Positions 29,134 to 36,961 of a stretch of DNA of 36,961 nucleotides are shown here, piece after piece; within the stretch, counting starts at the first letter, position 1, and every line of letters begins with the position of its first letter. The stretch comes from Rhodococcus sp. IEGM 1379 (GTDB lineage Bacteria > Actinomycetota > Actinomycetes > Mycobacteriales > Mycobacteriaceae). The stretch lies in assembly GCF_030056815.1 (NCBI RefSeq), contig NZ_JASHKR010000046.1, positions 1 through 36,961 on the forward strand, read 5' to 3'. The position numbers and the translations under genes are program-made. The notes under the pieces were generated by a model that searched no databases, was not told the origin of the DNA, and worked only from the letters and a program-made list of their open reading frames with translations.

Positions 29134-31713
29134 TCAGCTCGCGTCGAACTTTCGGGCTGCCAACGACCGGACTACTCCGGCTTGCCCCTCTACGACCAAG
29201 CGGCGCAATGCGGGCGGGATGTCGCCGGTCAGGAAACGATCTGCAGCGGCGACCGACTCTTCGGTGATCGACCACGACGGGTACAAGCCGACGACGACGG
29301 TCTGCGCGACCTCGCTCGAACGTCGCTCCCACACCGCGGCGATATCGCCGAAGTAGCGCGAGACAAACGGCTCGAGGAGTTCGCCTTGGCCCTCACGGGC
29401 AAAACCGCCGATGATCGATCGTGCCGTGATGTTGGGTACCGAATCGTCGCCGACGACCTTTGCCCACACCTGTTCCTTGACGGCAGCTTGCGGCCGGCCC
29501 GCAGCGGCAGCAGCAGCCTGGCGGGCGCCTGCAGCCGTCGGATCGCGCTGGGCTTCGGAATCGATGAACGGAGTCTCGATTCCGGCGGAGTCGATTTCAC
29601 CCGCTGCGGCGAGCGCTCCGACAATGCGCCAACGCAGGTCGGTGTCTACAACCAAACCGTCCAGGCCAACCGTCGCGGGGTCTGCGTCGAGCAGTTCCTG
29701 CAGGACCTCGGTGTGCCACGGTGAGAGCGCTACGCCGGTGAGCGCGTTGACAAATGCCAGCTGGTGATCGGACCCGGCCTCGGCTTCGCGCGCGAGCTCG
29801 AGGAGTCGGTTGGCAAAATCTGCCCAACCTTGCGCCGACGCCCAGGCGGGGTCCGCGTAGCTGCCGATCGCTGTCTGTGCCTGAAGTAGAAGACGTTGAA
29901 CCACGCCAACTTCGGTCTCGGATCTGATGCCGCGCTGAACCAGGGCCACGAAGTCGCGTGCCTTCAGTTCGGCCTGGCGCGTCATCTCCCAGGCTGCCGA
30001 CCACACCAGGGTGCGGGGGAGTGATTCGGCGACATCGCCGACGCGGTCGATCGCCGTCGCCAGTGACTGCGGGTCCAAGCGCACCGAGCAGTACGTGAGG
30101 TCGTCGTCGTTGACGAGAACCAGTTGGCCACGATGGATGCCGACCAACTCGGGGACGTCGGTGCTCTCGGTGGCGTCGAGGTCGAGTTCGACGCGATGGG
30201 TGCGCACCAGTGCGCCGTCGACGTCGTCGTAGATTCCGACAGCGATGCGGTGTACTCGACGCTCACCGGCGCCGGGCGCTGCGCCGTCCTGCAATATCGC
30301 GAAGCGGGTGAACTTGCCGTCGGCGTCGATGTCGAAGTCGGGACGCAGGATATTGAGGCCGGTCGTCTTGAGCCACTGAGTGCCCCAGTCGGAAAGGTCA
30401 CGGCCGGAAGATTTTTCGAGAGCGCCGAGGAGATCGTCGAATGTTGCGTTACCGAATGCGTGTTCGCGGAAGTACTCCCGCAATCCGGCGAGGAAAGGGT
30501 CGAGTCCGACGTAGGCCACCAACTGCTTGAGGACGCTGGCGCCCTTGGCGTAGGTGATTCCGTCGAAGTTGACCTCGACAGCAGCGAGGTCGGGAATGTC
30601 TGCCGCGATGGGGTGCGTCGACGGCAATTGATCCTGCCGGTATGCCCATGACTTCTCGACGTTGGCGAAGGTCGTCCAGGCGTTCTTGTATTCGGTGGCC
30701 TCGGTCTGGCACAGGACGGAAGCGAAGGTGGCGAAGGATTCGTTGAGCCACAGGTCGTCCCACCAGGTCATGGTGACGAGGTCGCCGAACCACATGTGGG
30801 CCATCTCGTGGAGCACGGTCTCGGAGCGACGCTCGTACGAGTAGCGGGTGACCTTGGAGCGGAAGACGTAGTCCTCCAAGAATGTTACGGCCCCCGCGTT
30901 CTCCATCGCGCCGGCGTTGAACTCGGGAACAAAGAGTTGGTCGTACTTCCCGAAGGCATAGGGTACACCGAAGTTGCGGTGGTAGAAGTCGAAACCCTGC
31001 TTGGTTTCGGTGAACAGGCGCTCTTCGTCCATGAACTCGGCAAGTGAAGCGCGGCAGTAGATCCCGAGGGGGATGGTGCCGTGATCGTCGGAGTAGTTGT
31101 CATTCCACTGCGCGTACGGTCCGGCGATGAGCGCGACGAGGTAGGTGCTCATCTTCGGGGTGGTGCGGAAGATGTGCTTGCCGGGGTCTGCGGCCAGGGT
31201 CGGATCGACCGCCGAGTTGGAAATGACCTTCCAGGACGTGGGCGCGCTGACGCGAACGTCGAAGGTGGCCTTGAGATCCGGTTGATCGAAGCACGCGAAC
31301 ATGCGCTTGGCGTCGGCAGTCTCGAACTGGGAGTACAGGTAGACGGAATCGTCCGTCGGATCGACGAAGCGGTGCAAGCCTTCGCCGGTATGTGAGTACT
31401 CGCAATCGGCTTCGATGACCAGTTCATTGGTTGCGGCAAGGTTGGGCAGCGCGATTCCGGTGGACTCGTCGTAACTCGACACGTCCAACGCTGCGCCGTT
31501 GAGTACCGCCGAGTGAATGCGCGAAGCGATGATGTCGATGAAAGTGCTCGCTCCGGCGGTGGCAGCGAACGTCACGGTGGTCTTGGAAAAGAACGTGTTG
31601 TCTCCCGGACCGTCGTTTCCGTCGGTGAGATCGAGTTCGATCAGGTAGTTGTCGAGCGTCAGCAGCGCTGATCGCTCGGCTGCGGTCTCGCGGGTCAGAT
31701 TCGGTGCGGCCAC
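29134..31713 (-). CDS. pepN: Aminopeptidase N, M1 family
   Basis: An 859-residue zinc aminopeptidase that removes N-terminal residues from peptides in the cytoplasm. GAMENAG (near residue 268) is the exopeptidase motif. HEMAHMWFGD (near 301) and NESFA (near 324) supply the two histidines and the glutamate for zinc. An N-terminal beta domain and a long helical C-terminal ERAP1-like domain complete the M1 fold. Length matches mycobacterial PepN (Rv2467). GTG at 31713 has GAGGAG upstream with seven bases between. No signal peptide is present. The stop is followed by the shared terminator. Confidence 0.95.
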   Translation of the reverse strand: MAAPNLTRETAAERSALLTLDNYLIELDLTDGNDGPGDNTFFSKTTVTFAATAGASTFIDIIASRIHSAVLNGAALDVSSYDESTGIALPNLAATNELVIEADCEYSHTGEGLHRFVDPTDDSVYLYSQFETADAKRMFACFDQPDLKATFDVRVSAPTSWKVISNSAVDPTLAADPGKHIFRTTPKMSTYLVALIAGPYAQWNDNYSDDHGTIPLGIYCRASLAEFMDEERLFTETKQGFDFYHRNFGVPYAFGKYDQLFVPEFNAGAMENAGAVTFLEDYVFRSKVTRYSYERRSETVLHEMAHMWFGDLVTMTWWDDLWLNESFATFASVLCQTEATEYKNAWTTFANVEKSWAYRQDQLPSTHPIAADIPDLAAVEVNFDGITYAKGASVLKQLVAYVGLDPFLAGLREYFREHAFGNATFDDLLGALEKSSGRDLSDWGTQWLKTTGLNILRPDFDIDADGKFTRFAILQDGAAPGAGERRVHRIAVGIYDDVDGALVRTHRVELDLDATESTDVPELVGIHRGQLVLVNDDDLTYCSVRLDPQSLATAIDRVGDVAESLPRTLVWSAAWEMTRQAELKARDFVALVQRGIRSETEVGVVQRLLLQAQTAIGSYADPAWASAQGWADFANRLLELAREAEAGSDHQLAFVNALTGVALSPWHTEVLQELLDADPATVGLDGLVVDTDLRWRIVGALAAAGEIDSAGIETPFIDSEAQRDPTAAGARQAAAAAAGRPQAAVKEQVWAKVVGDDSVPNITARSIIGGFAREGQGELLEPFVSRYFGDIAAVWERRSSEVAQTVVVGLYPSWSITEESVAAADRFLTGDIPPALRRLVVEGQAGVVRSLAARKFDAS

Positions 31714-31785
31714 AAAGATCTCCTCGTCTTTTGGTGTGGATCTAGTGTGTCCATCCCATCACGACCCGAGATGCTGTGTGTCTGC

Positions 31786-31825
31786 GGACGGTTCCGTCAG
31801 TGTTACCCGGACGCTTCCGTCAGTG
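31786..31825. repeat. 17-bp direct repeat at the 3' end of the flavoprotein gene
   Basis: GGACGGTTCCGTCAGTG (31786-31802) and GGACGCTTCCGTCAGTG (31809-31825) differ at one position. The second copy encodes part of the last codons of the minus-strand flavoprotein; the first lies just beyond its stop. It looks like a small tandem duplication at the gene end. Confidence 0.75.
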
Positions 31826-33038
31826 GAATTGTGGGATCTGCCAGTCGTTTCGGGTCAACCGGGAGGGCACTGGCGACAAGTTCCTTGATGGCATCACCGG
31901 CGTCCCAGATATTGACGTTCATGCCGGCCAGAACCTTGTTGTTCGCGTCCAGCCAGAACACCAGGAACTCGCGCTTGTCGACGTCACCGCGGGTGACGAC
32001 GGATGCATAGGCGCCGCGGGGTGCGTGGCCCACGTACTCCATTCCGAGGTCGTACTGGTCGGTGAAGAAGTACGGCATCCGGACGTACTCAGCGGGCTTT
32101 CCCAGCATCGTGTCCGCCGCAGTTGCAGGCTGGTTGAGGGCGTTTGCCCAGTGCTCCACCCGGATTCGAGAGTTCAGGATCGGGTGCATCGCAGCTGCGA
32201 TGTCGCCGACGGCCACCACGTCCGGGTCGCTGCTCTGCAGACCGGCATCGACCAGTATCCCGTTGTCGACGGCAATTCCGGCAGCCGACGCCAATTCGGT
32301 GTTGGGGAGGGCGCCCACTGCGATCAGAACGGCGTCGGCGGGGACAACGCTTCCGTCGGCCAAGGTAATTCCGGTTGCGAGGCCGTCGGAGACAGCAATG
32401 GACTTCACGTCGGTACTCGTTCGAAGATCGACGCCATTGCTGCGATGCAGTGCCGCGAACACTTCACCCATCTCGGGGCCAAGAGAGGTTTCGAGCGGGA
32501 GATTGCCGTGTTCGAGAATAGTGACGTCAACGTCGAAACTTCGGGCGGATGCCGCGATTTCCAGGCCGATCCACCCGGCGCCGATCACGACGAGTTTCTT
32601 GCCGGCCGAGAGGGTTCCGAGAAGCGCTGACGCTTGGTCGACTGTTCGGATGTAGTGAACGCCGGCCGCGTCGGATCCCGGGATGTCGAGGAGGCGTGAG
32701 CGTGAACCCGTGGCCAACGCCAGCTTGTCATAGACCATGGTCGAGCCGTCGGGAAGTGTGACCGTGTGTGCGGCGGTATCCACAGCTGTCACGGTGGTGC
32801 CCGGGCGTAGGTCGACGTGGTGGTCGCGGAACCATTCGCCGTCGTGAACCGTGAACTCCGGGAGCGTCTTCTTGCCGACAAAGAACTCTTTGGACAGTGG
32901 TGGCCGCTCGTAGGGAAGATGTTCTTCTTCACTCAGCAGGACGATGTCACCGGTGAAATCTCGTGCGCGCAGGGCCTCCGCGGTTTTTGCGCCGGCCAAG
33001 CCGCCGCCGATGATGACGAATCTCCGGTTTGCGCTCAT
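31803..33038 (-). CDS. FAD-dependent oxidoreductase of the ferredoxin/rubredoxin reductase type
   Basis: A 411-residue flavoprotein. The FAD site reads FVIIGGGLAGAKTAEALR at the N-terminus, the NAD(P)H site KLVVIGAGWIGLEIAASAR lies near residue 150, and the second FAD motif DPDVVAVGDIAA near 280. HLPYERPPLSKEF is typical of the BphA4/putidaredoxin-reductase class, and the C-terminal domain is the Reductase_C type. Such enzymes carry electrons from NAD(P)H to a small ferredoxin that serves a dioxygenase or a P450. No ferredoxin, P450 or oxygenase gene is nearby, so the partner is unknown. The ATG at 33038 has GAAGGAG ten bases upstream. It is divergent from the DsbA-like gene. Confidence 0.9.
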   Translation of the reverse strand: MSANRRFVIIGGGLAGAKTAEALRARDFTGDIVLLSEEEHLPYERPPLSKEFFVGKKTLPEFTVHDGEWFRDHHVDLRPGTTVTAVDTAAHTVTLPDGSTMVYDKLALATGSRSRLLDIPGSDAAGVHYIRTVDQASALLGTLSAGKKLVVIGAGWIGLEIAASARSFDVDVTILEHGNLPLETSLGPEMGEVFAALHRSNGVDLRTSTDVKSIAVSDGLATGITLADGSVVPADAVLIAVGALPNTELASAAGIAVDNGILVDAGLQSSDPDVVAVGDIAAAMHPILNSRIRVEHWANALNQPATAADTMLGKPAEYVRMPYFFTDQYDLGMEYVGHAPRGAYASVVTRGDVDKREFLVFWLDANNKVLAGMNVNIWDAGDAIKELVASALPVDPKRLADPTIPLTEASG

Positions 33039-33109
33039 GTCTGAACCACTCCTTCGCACTCGTGTCACTTCGACATTACTGCTGCGCGAAGGTACTTCGG
33101 GAGTACATG

Positions 33110-33135
33110 GGAAGGATTGTCCGTGGATAATTGTT
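33110..33135 (+). promoter_or_regulatory. Candidate SigH/SigR-type oxidative-stress promoter
   Basis: GGAAG (33110-33114), 18 bases, then GTT (33133-33135) fits the actinobacterial SigR/SigH consensus GGAAT-N18-GTT with one mismatch. It lies 64 bases before the start of the DsbA-like gene, whose M. tuberculosis counterpart Rv2466c is a known SigH target (established knowledge, from memory). Confidence 0.55.
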
Positions 33136-33199
33136 GCTATGGCGGGCGCGGAAACGTTCGCGCTCGATAAGACCATGAACCGATGAGGGAGTTTTCTTC

Positions 33200-33823
33200 G
33201 TGAGTGCAACCCCGAACACAAGCGCCGACAGAGCCGATTTCTGGTTCGACCCCCTCTGCCCGTGGTGCTGGATCACCTCGCGTTGGATACTCGAAGCGCA
33301 ACAGGTGCGCAATATCGACGCGAAGTTTCACGTCATGAGCCTGGCAGTTCTCAACGAAGGACGCGAACTGCCTGAGGAATACCGCGACATGATGAGCAAG
33401 GCGTGGGGTCCGGTTCGTGTTGCGATCGCTGCAGCGAAGCTCAAGGGTGACGACATCCTGCTGCCGCTCTACACGGCAATGGGCATCAAGATTCACAACG
33501 AAGGCAATAAGGACTTTGCCGACGTCATCAAGAGTTCACTCGAAGAGGTCGGACTCCCGGCAGAACTCGCTGACGCCGCCGAATCAACCGACTACGACGA
33601 CGCCCTGCGCGAAAGTCATCATCAGGGAATGGACGCCGTCGGACCTGACGTCGGAACTCCCACTATCCATGTCAACGGCGTTGCGTTCTTCGGTCCCGTT
33701 CTCTCGCGTATTCCGCGAGGCGAGGATGCCGGACGCGTCTGGGATGGTGCGGTTGCGCTCGCGAGCTACCCGCACTTCTTCGAACTCAAGCGCACCCGCA
33801 ACGAGGATCCTCAGTTCGATTGA
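33200..33823 (+). CDS. DsbA-family mycothiol-linked oxidoreductase (Rv2466c-like)
   Basis: A 207-residue thioredoxin-fold protein of the DsbA/FrnE family. The active site is CPWC (Cys20-Cys23) in [18 protein letters not shown], and the cis-proline loop is [10 protein letters not shown]. There is no signal peptide, so it acts in the cytoplasm. The M. tuberculosis protein Rv2466c uses mycothiol as reductant and can reduce nitro compounds; that function is inferred by similarity. GTG at 33200 has GAGGGAG eight bases upstream. A SigH-type promoter precedes it, which suits a role in thiol stress. Its last 13 bases overlap the end of the convergent M48 gene. Confidence 0.9.
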   Translation: MSATPNTSADRADFWFDPLCPWCWITSRWILEAQQVRNIDAKFHVMSLAVLNEGRELPEEYRDMMSKAWGPVRVAIAAAKLKGDDILLPLYTAMGIKIHNEGNKDFADVIKSSLEEVGLPAELADAAESTDYDDALRESHHQGMDAVGPDVGTPTIHVNGVAFFGPVLSRIPRGEDAGRVWDGAVALASYPHFFELKRTRNEDPQFD

Positions 33824-34668
33824 GTCGTTCTGACGAGATCGAAACGGAAGATCTGAGAAGGCCGAAAAAATAGATGACCGGAGCGCGTGCGGTTGCGTAG
33901 TGCAGCCGCACGCCAGGTCAGCACCGGGTGACTCGCCAGAATGTTCACGAACCACGGAAAGAATCCGGATTCGAGAGTCGCCCTGTCGGCCAGCTCGTCA
34001 AAACCCACCAGACCCACCAGGTACTTTCCGGCGCCCAGCACTCCCATCGCGCCGGCGGCTCCTTGCGGACGCATGTGGAATCCGAAATTGTCGGCGGTGT
34101 ATTCCATCGACCGCGAGAGCGAAGATCCGACCACCGGAATGTAGTTGGACGCGAACTGTCCCCACTGACGCCAATACGACGCGTGACCGGCCGCAATATG
34201 CCCGACCTCGTGGCCGATGATGAACGCCAGAGCATCCGGCTGACGGGCCTGGCCGCCCACCTCGAACAGGTCGCTGTAGACGACAACAAACCGGCGAAAC
34301 CCATGGCCCGACGCAAACGCATTGATCTTGCCGTTTCCCAGCACGACATAGGCGTCGGGTGGCGTTTTCATGCCGAAGCGAGCCGCCGCTTCTGCCACCA
34401 GTTGATAACCGTCCGGAAATTGTGTGGGCGACATCTTGATTCCGTTGACCTGCTGCGAACCGTACAACTGCCCGCGCGCGAAAAACAGCAGGATCGGTGC
34501 TGCCAGAACAATGAAGATCCACGTCGACAGGCTGCCGGTCGCGATCAGGACGAGCGCGACGACGTAGGCCACGACAGTGGTCAGAATTGCCAGGACGAGG
34601 AGCGGGATCTCCCACGGATGTCGAACGAGAGAGTTTCCCGGTGATACTCGGCCTTGCTGTGGATACAT
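33811..34668 (-). CDS. M48-family membrane zinc metalloprotease
   Basis: A 285-residue membrane protease. Two hydrophobic helices ([20 protein letters not shown] and [16 protein letters not shown]) precede the catalytic domain. Zinc site [13 protein letters not shown] holds the HExxH motif, and the later [12 protein letters not shown] supplies the third ligand region. M48 proteases such as HtpX degrade or mature membrane proteins in stress. The ATG at 34668 is chosen because TATCGT (a TAnnnT box) lies seven bases upstream on the minus strand; the frame could extend to 35061 but would overlap rpiB. It is divergent from rpiB and not part of the remembered Mtb block, so it may be an insertion. 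The stop overlaps the DsbA-like gene. Confidence 0.88.
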   Translation of the reverse strand: MYPQQGRVSPGNSLVRHPWEIPLLVLAILTTVVAYVVALVLIATGSLSTWIFIVLAAPILLFFARGQLYGSQQVNGIKMSPTQFPDGYQLVAEAAARFGMKTPPDAYVVLGNGKINAFASGHGFRRFVVVYSDLFEVGGQARQPDALAFIIGHEVGHIAAGHASYWRQWGQFASNYIPVVGSSLSRSMEYTADNFGFHMRPQGAAGAMGVLGAGKYLVGLVGFDELADRATLESGFFPWFVNILASHPVLTWRAAALRNRTRSGHLFFRPSQIFRFDLVRTTQSN

Positions 34669-34675
34669 TTGCACC

Positions 34676-34681
34676 ACGATA
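34676..34681 (-). promoter_or_regulatory. -10 box of leaderless promoter for the M48 gene
   Basis: TATCGT on the minus strand fits TAnnnT and ends seven bases before the ATG at 34668. No good Shine-Dalgarno sequence is present. Confidence 0.4.
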
Positions 34682-34712
34682 GGCCCGGGTGCGCAGAGTC
34701 TGCTGGGCCTGA

Positions 34713-34718
34713 GAGAAT
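34713..34718 (+). promoter_or_regulatory. Possible -10 box upstream of rpiB
   Basis: GAGAAT keeps the conserved A and final T of the -10 box and ends seven bases before the rpiB ATG (34726). No Shine-Dalgarno sequence is seen, so a leaderless transcript is plausible. Confidence 0.3.
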
Positions 34719-34725
34719 TGTCGGC

Positions 34726-35199
34726 ATGCGCGTATACCTGGGTGCCGACCATGCCGGATTCGAACGTAAGAACGAGATCATCGAACACCTGAAAGCGAAC
34801 GGCCACGAGGCCATCGACTGCGGTGCTCACGAGTACGACGCCGTGGATGACTACCCGGCCTTCTGCATCGAAGCTGCCAAGCGAGTAGTAGCTGACGAAG
34901 GAAGCCTGGGAATCGTCCTCGGCGGAAGCGGCAACGGCGAGCAGATCGCGGCCAACAAGGTCCCCGGCGCTCGCTGCGCCCTGGCCTGGAGCGTCGAGAC
35001 GGCCAAGCTGGCCCGCGAGCACAACAAGGCTCAGCTCATCGGAATCGGTGGCCGCATGCATTCCCTCGAGGAATCACTGGCAATTGTCGACGCGTTCCTC
35101 GCCACCGAATGGTCAGGCGAAGAGCGTCACCAGCGTCGTATCGACATCTTGTCCGAGTACGAGAAGACCGGTGTCGCACCGGCTTTGCCGCAGTCCTGA
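34726..35199 (+). CDS. rpiB: Ribose-5-phosphate isomerase B
   Basis: A 157-residue enzyme that interconverts ribose 5-phosphate and ribulose 5-phosphate in the pentose phosphate pathway. MRVYLGADHAGFERKNEI carries the DHAG phosphate-binding motif, GGSGNGEQIAANK holds the catalytic glutamate of the actinobacterial type, and LAREHNKAQLIGIGGRM is family-typical. Actinobacterial RpiB uses glutamate where E. coli RpiB uses cysteine. The ATG at 34726 is the family start; longer frames extend into the M48 region. Orthologue of Rv2465c. The nei gene follows 15 bases later, as in M. tuberculosis, so the two are likely cotranscribed. Confidence 0.95.
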   Translation: MRVYLGADHAGFERKNEIIEHLKANGHEAIDCGAHEYDAVDDYPAFCIEAAKRVVADEGSLGIVLGGSGNGEQIAANKVPGARCALAWSVETAKLAREHNKAQLIGIGGRMHSLEESLAIVDAFLATEWSGEERHQRRIDILSEYEKTGVAPALPQS

Positions 35200-35214
35200 T
35201 CGACAAGTAGTCCC

Positions 35215-36012
35215 GTGCCCGAAGGTCATACCCTGCATCGGCTGGCACGATTGCATGCCCGTAAGTTTGTCGGTTCACCAGTCCGCGTTGTCAGTCCGCA
35301 AGGTCGATTCGCGGAAGACGCGCGGCTGGTGGACGGTCATGTACTCGTGTCGTCCGATGCCTGGGGCAAACACCTCTGGCACACCTACGACAACGGGCTG
35401 ATCGTCCACGTACACCTCGGGTTGTACGGAAAATTCACAGACAGCGTCCTGCCGATGGAAGAACCGGTGGGGCAAGTTCGGATGCGAATGGTCGGTGCCG
35501 ATTTCGGTACCGACCTTCGTGGTCCCACTGCGTGCGAGGTTCTGATGCCGCCGCAGGTAGCTGCCGTCGAAGCCCGTCTCGGACCCGATCCTTTGCGGCG
35601 CGCCGCAGATCCGGACGAGGCTTGGGTGCGAATCTCCAAGTCCAAGAACGTAATCGGTGCGCTTCTCATGGATCAGGCAGTGCTGGCCGGTGTCGGTAAC
35701 GTGTATCGCGCCGAACTGCTCTTCCGTCACGGAATCAATCCTGAGCGCCCCGGCAACCTCGTCACCTACGACGAGTGGACTGCGATGTGGGCGGATCTGG
35801 TCGAACTCATGAAAGTGGGCGTACGACGAGGTCAGATGCACGTCGTGCGCGACGAGCATGACAACGGTGATCCGGCCTATGCGAAGGATCGTCCGCGCAC
35901 GTACGTTTACAGGAGAGCAGGATCGCCGTGCCGCGTGTGCGGTACACCGATCATGCATTCCGTCATGAAGGCGCGAAACCTGTTCTGGTGCCCCGTGTGT
36001 CAGGCAGTCTAG
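35215..36012 (+). CDS. nei: Endonuclease VIII-type DNA glycosylase (Fpg/Nei family)
   Basis: A 265-residue base-excision repair enzyme that removes oxidised bases and nicks the DNA. After the initiator, Pro1 and Glu2 (PEGHTLHR) form the active site. The helix-two-turn-helix segment includes LMDQAVLAGVGNVYRAELLF, and the C-terminal zinc finger is CRVC-x16-CPVC, all four cysteines present. The conserved lysine and SKSKNVIG block are also seen. The GTG at 35215 is fixed by the need for Pro at position 2. Mycobacterial Nei1 (Rv2464c) is the closest relative by position. The gene ends two bases before the end of the convergent next gene; the stops overlap. Confidence 0.92.
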   Translation: MPEGHTLHRLARLHARKFVGSPVRVVSPQGRFAEDARLVDGHVLVSSDAWGKHLWHTYDNGLIVHVHLGLYGKFTDSVLPMEEPVGQVRMRMVGADFGTDLRGPTACEVLMPPQVAAVEARLGPDPLRRAADPDEAWVRISKSKNVIGALLMDQAVLAGVGNVYRAELLFRHGINPERPGNLVTYDEWTAMWADLVELMKVGVRRGQMHVVRDEHDNGDPAYAKDRPRTYVYRRAGSPCRVCGTPIMHSVMKARNLFWCPVCQAV

Positions 36013-36794
36013 AAGTCCATTCCGCCGTCGAAGAATCCGCCGTCGCTCCCACCGTCGTAGCTTCCGCCACCGTCATAGTTGCCGCCGTCGGTATTGCCTT
36101 GATCGCCAGGGTCCACCCCTTGATCGCTCATTCCTTGATCCACGTTCGGATCGCCGCCTGCCTCGAAAGCATTTGCGTCGTAAGGAACTCCGCTCATTCC
36201 GGAGAACATGGTGGAGAAGAGCATCATCGAACCCAGTCCCCAGGCGCCGGCAACCAGGGCCGGCTTCCACCACGGTTCGGAGTACCAGCCGGCCGGAACC
36301 GGGCGCCCGGCAACGCGTCCGCCGGGGTAGTAGTTGGGGGTTCGTGAGGACGGCGTGGGGGACGCGGCGATCTCGCGGCCTTCGAACTCCACTTCGCGTG
36401 CTTCGGTGACCGCGCCCGCGGCTTTCTGTCCGTCGAGGCTGGGAACGTCCGGTCCCGGATCCATACACATGGCGACTCTGGCCGCACGAATGTAGTAAAG
36501 ACCTTCCAACGCAGTCTGTTTCGCGAGCCTAGCCTGGACCGGCGTCGCGGCCTGATCGATCTGCGAGCCGGCTGCGTTGTATCGCTCGGCCGCGTCGGCA
36601 AGTGCTTGGCGCGACGCGTCGTCGCTGCCCGTGAGGTTGTAGACCTGGCCACCGAGGCGCTCGATCGCCTGCCGGGCATCGGCTTTTGCGTCGTCGAGTT
36701 GTGTTGCACTGTTGCCGGAACCGCGTTGCTGGCTCTTCATGACCAGGAACACGACAACAGCCAGTACAACGAGGATGAGAAGAATCGTGGTCAC
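36009..36794 (-). CDS. Membrane-anchored protein with Gly/Asp-rich C-terminus, unknown function
   Basis: A 261-residue protein with an N-terminal helix (TTILLILVVLAVVVFLVM) directly after the start, so a signal anchor with the rest probably outside or cytoplasmic depending on topology. A helical part follows (residues 30-110), including a conserved LEGLYYIRAARVAMCMDPGPDVP. A Pro-rich stretch, a second hydrophobic segment (PALVAGAWGLGSMMLFSTMF) and a C-terminal tail of repeated G-G-x-x-D-G-G motifs end the chain. I do not recognise a function. GTG at 36794 has GGGAGG upstream with six bases between; a longer frame from 36851 has no similarity. It is convergent with nei and overlaps its stop by four bases. 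Confidence 0.75.
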   Translation of the reverse strand: MTTILLILVVLAVVVFLVMKSQQRGSGNSATQLDDAKADARQAIERLGGQVYNLTGSDDASRQALADAAERYNAAGSQIDQAATPVQARLAKQTALEGLYYIRAARVAMCMDPGPDVPSLDGQKAAGAVTEAREVEFEGREIAASPTPSSRTPNYYPGGRVAGRPVPAGWYSEPWWKPALVAGAWGLGSMMLFSTMFSGMSGVPYDANAFEAGGDPNVDQGMSDQGVDPGDQGNTDGGNYDGGGSYDGGSDGGFFDGGMDF

Positions 36795-36849
36795 GAGTGG
36801 CCTCCCGAGCTGCAAAAGATCCGGACAACTCCAGGATACGGACCGATAC

Positions 36850-36888
36850 AAAAAAGAATCCGCACCGGCGAGGCCGATGCGGATTCTT
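36850..36888 (-). terminator. Rho-independent terminator of tRNA-Gly
   Basis: The stem arms AAGAATCCGCA (36854-36864) and TGCGGATTCTT (36878-36888) pair perfectly, with an inner CGGC/GCCG stem. Read on the minus strand the hairpin ends in a run of six T (TTTTTT), 22 bases beyond the tRNA 3' end. Confidence 0.85.
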
Positions 36889-36909
36889 GTGGAAGTTTCC
36901 CTCCGGTGG

Positions 36910-36961
36910 AGGGGATGACGGGAATCGAACCCGCGTGATCAGTTTGGAAGACTGAGGCTCT
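36910..36961 (-). tRNA. tRNA-Gly (anticodon TCC), 3' part
   Basis: The last 52 bases of a tRNA on the minus strand; the 5' end lies outside the window. The anticodon loop CTTCCAA gives TCC with stem TCAGT/ACTGA, then T-arm GCGGG-TTCGATT-CCCGT, the acceptor strand CATCCCC and discriminator T (36910). CCA is not encoded. Confidence 0.9.

Noticed and set aside
33122-33150. A second SigH-like match at the GGAAAC near 33149
   Set aside because: No GTT at the needed distance downstream; the only GTT is directly adjacent.
34668-35061. N-terminal extension of the M48 protease
   Set aside because: It would overlap rpiB on the other strand and has no membrane or protease motif. A -10 box just before 34668 supports the shorter form.

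Overview
This window looks like a chromosomal segment of a high-GC actinobacterium of the Mycobacteriales, most probably a Rhodococcus of the R. erythropolis type. That is an inference from moderate-high GC, frequent GTG starts, leaderless promoters (TAnnnT six to eight bases before the start codon), mycobacterial-type proteins and gene order. From about 13.7 kb to the end, the order ssb - ettA - gdh - thioesterase - conserved protein - aglA - glbO - HNH - ctaJ - DUF5130 - pepN - DsbA-like - rpiB - nei matches, from memory, the M. tuberculosis block Rv2478c-Rv2464c, with extra genes inserted.

Layout. 1-2.7 kb is an untidy accessory stretch: the 5' part of a type III glutamine synthetase (minus strand, cut by the window edge), a divergent small antibiotic-biosynthesis-monooxygenase-type protein, a decayed DUF222/HNH endonuclease pseudogene, a 33-bp tandem repeat, about 0.5 kb without a gene but with a strong hairpin, and a tRNA-Arg(TCT). 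2.8-11.4 kb is a compact plus-strand operon for an aerobic molybdenum-copper carbon monoxide dehydrogenase: an XdhC/CoxI-type maturation factor, coxM, coxS, coxL, a second XdhC-type protein carrying a C-terminal YHS metal-binding domain, coxD (MoxR AAA+), coxG (membrane-anchored SRPBCC) and coxE (VWA). CoxL carries AYACSFR, which fits the form I signature AYxCSFR, so true CO oxidation is likely. A CopD-CtaG copper membrane fusion follows 42 bp later from its own apparently leaderless promoter and ends in a strong terminator.

13.7-24.8 kb holds a second-type SSB, a MarR regulator divergent from an ABC exporter with a clear palindromic operator between them, the translation factor EttA, and the giant NAD-glutamate dehydrogenase flanked by two hot-dog thioesterases. 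24.8-33 kb holds an alpha-glucosidase, a cupin, truncated haemoglobin O, an HNH protein, a probable CtaJ subunit of the aa3 oxidase, a DUF5130 protein, aminopeptidase N and a ferredoxin-reductase-type flavoprotein. 33-37 kb holds a CPWC DsbA-family oxidoreductase behind a SigH/SigR-type promoter, an M48 membrane protease, RpiB, an Nei/Fpg glycosylase, a membrane-anchored Gly/Asp-rich protein, and the 3' part of a tRNA-Gly with its terminator.

How the genes work together. CoxMSL would oxidise trace CO and pass electrons to the respiratory chain, with CoxG as probable membrane/quinone link. CoxD, CoxE and the XdhC proteins would mature the Mo-Cu-S centre. Copper handling (YHS domain, CopD-CtaG) and a terminal-oxidase subunit (CtaJ) lie in the same window. 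No CRISPR array, prophage or intact insertion sequence was seen. The points most worth following are the alanine that replaces the arginine next to the copper-ligand cysteine in CoxL, the XdhC-YHS fusion, and the CopD-CtaG gene directly behind the operon.
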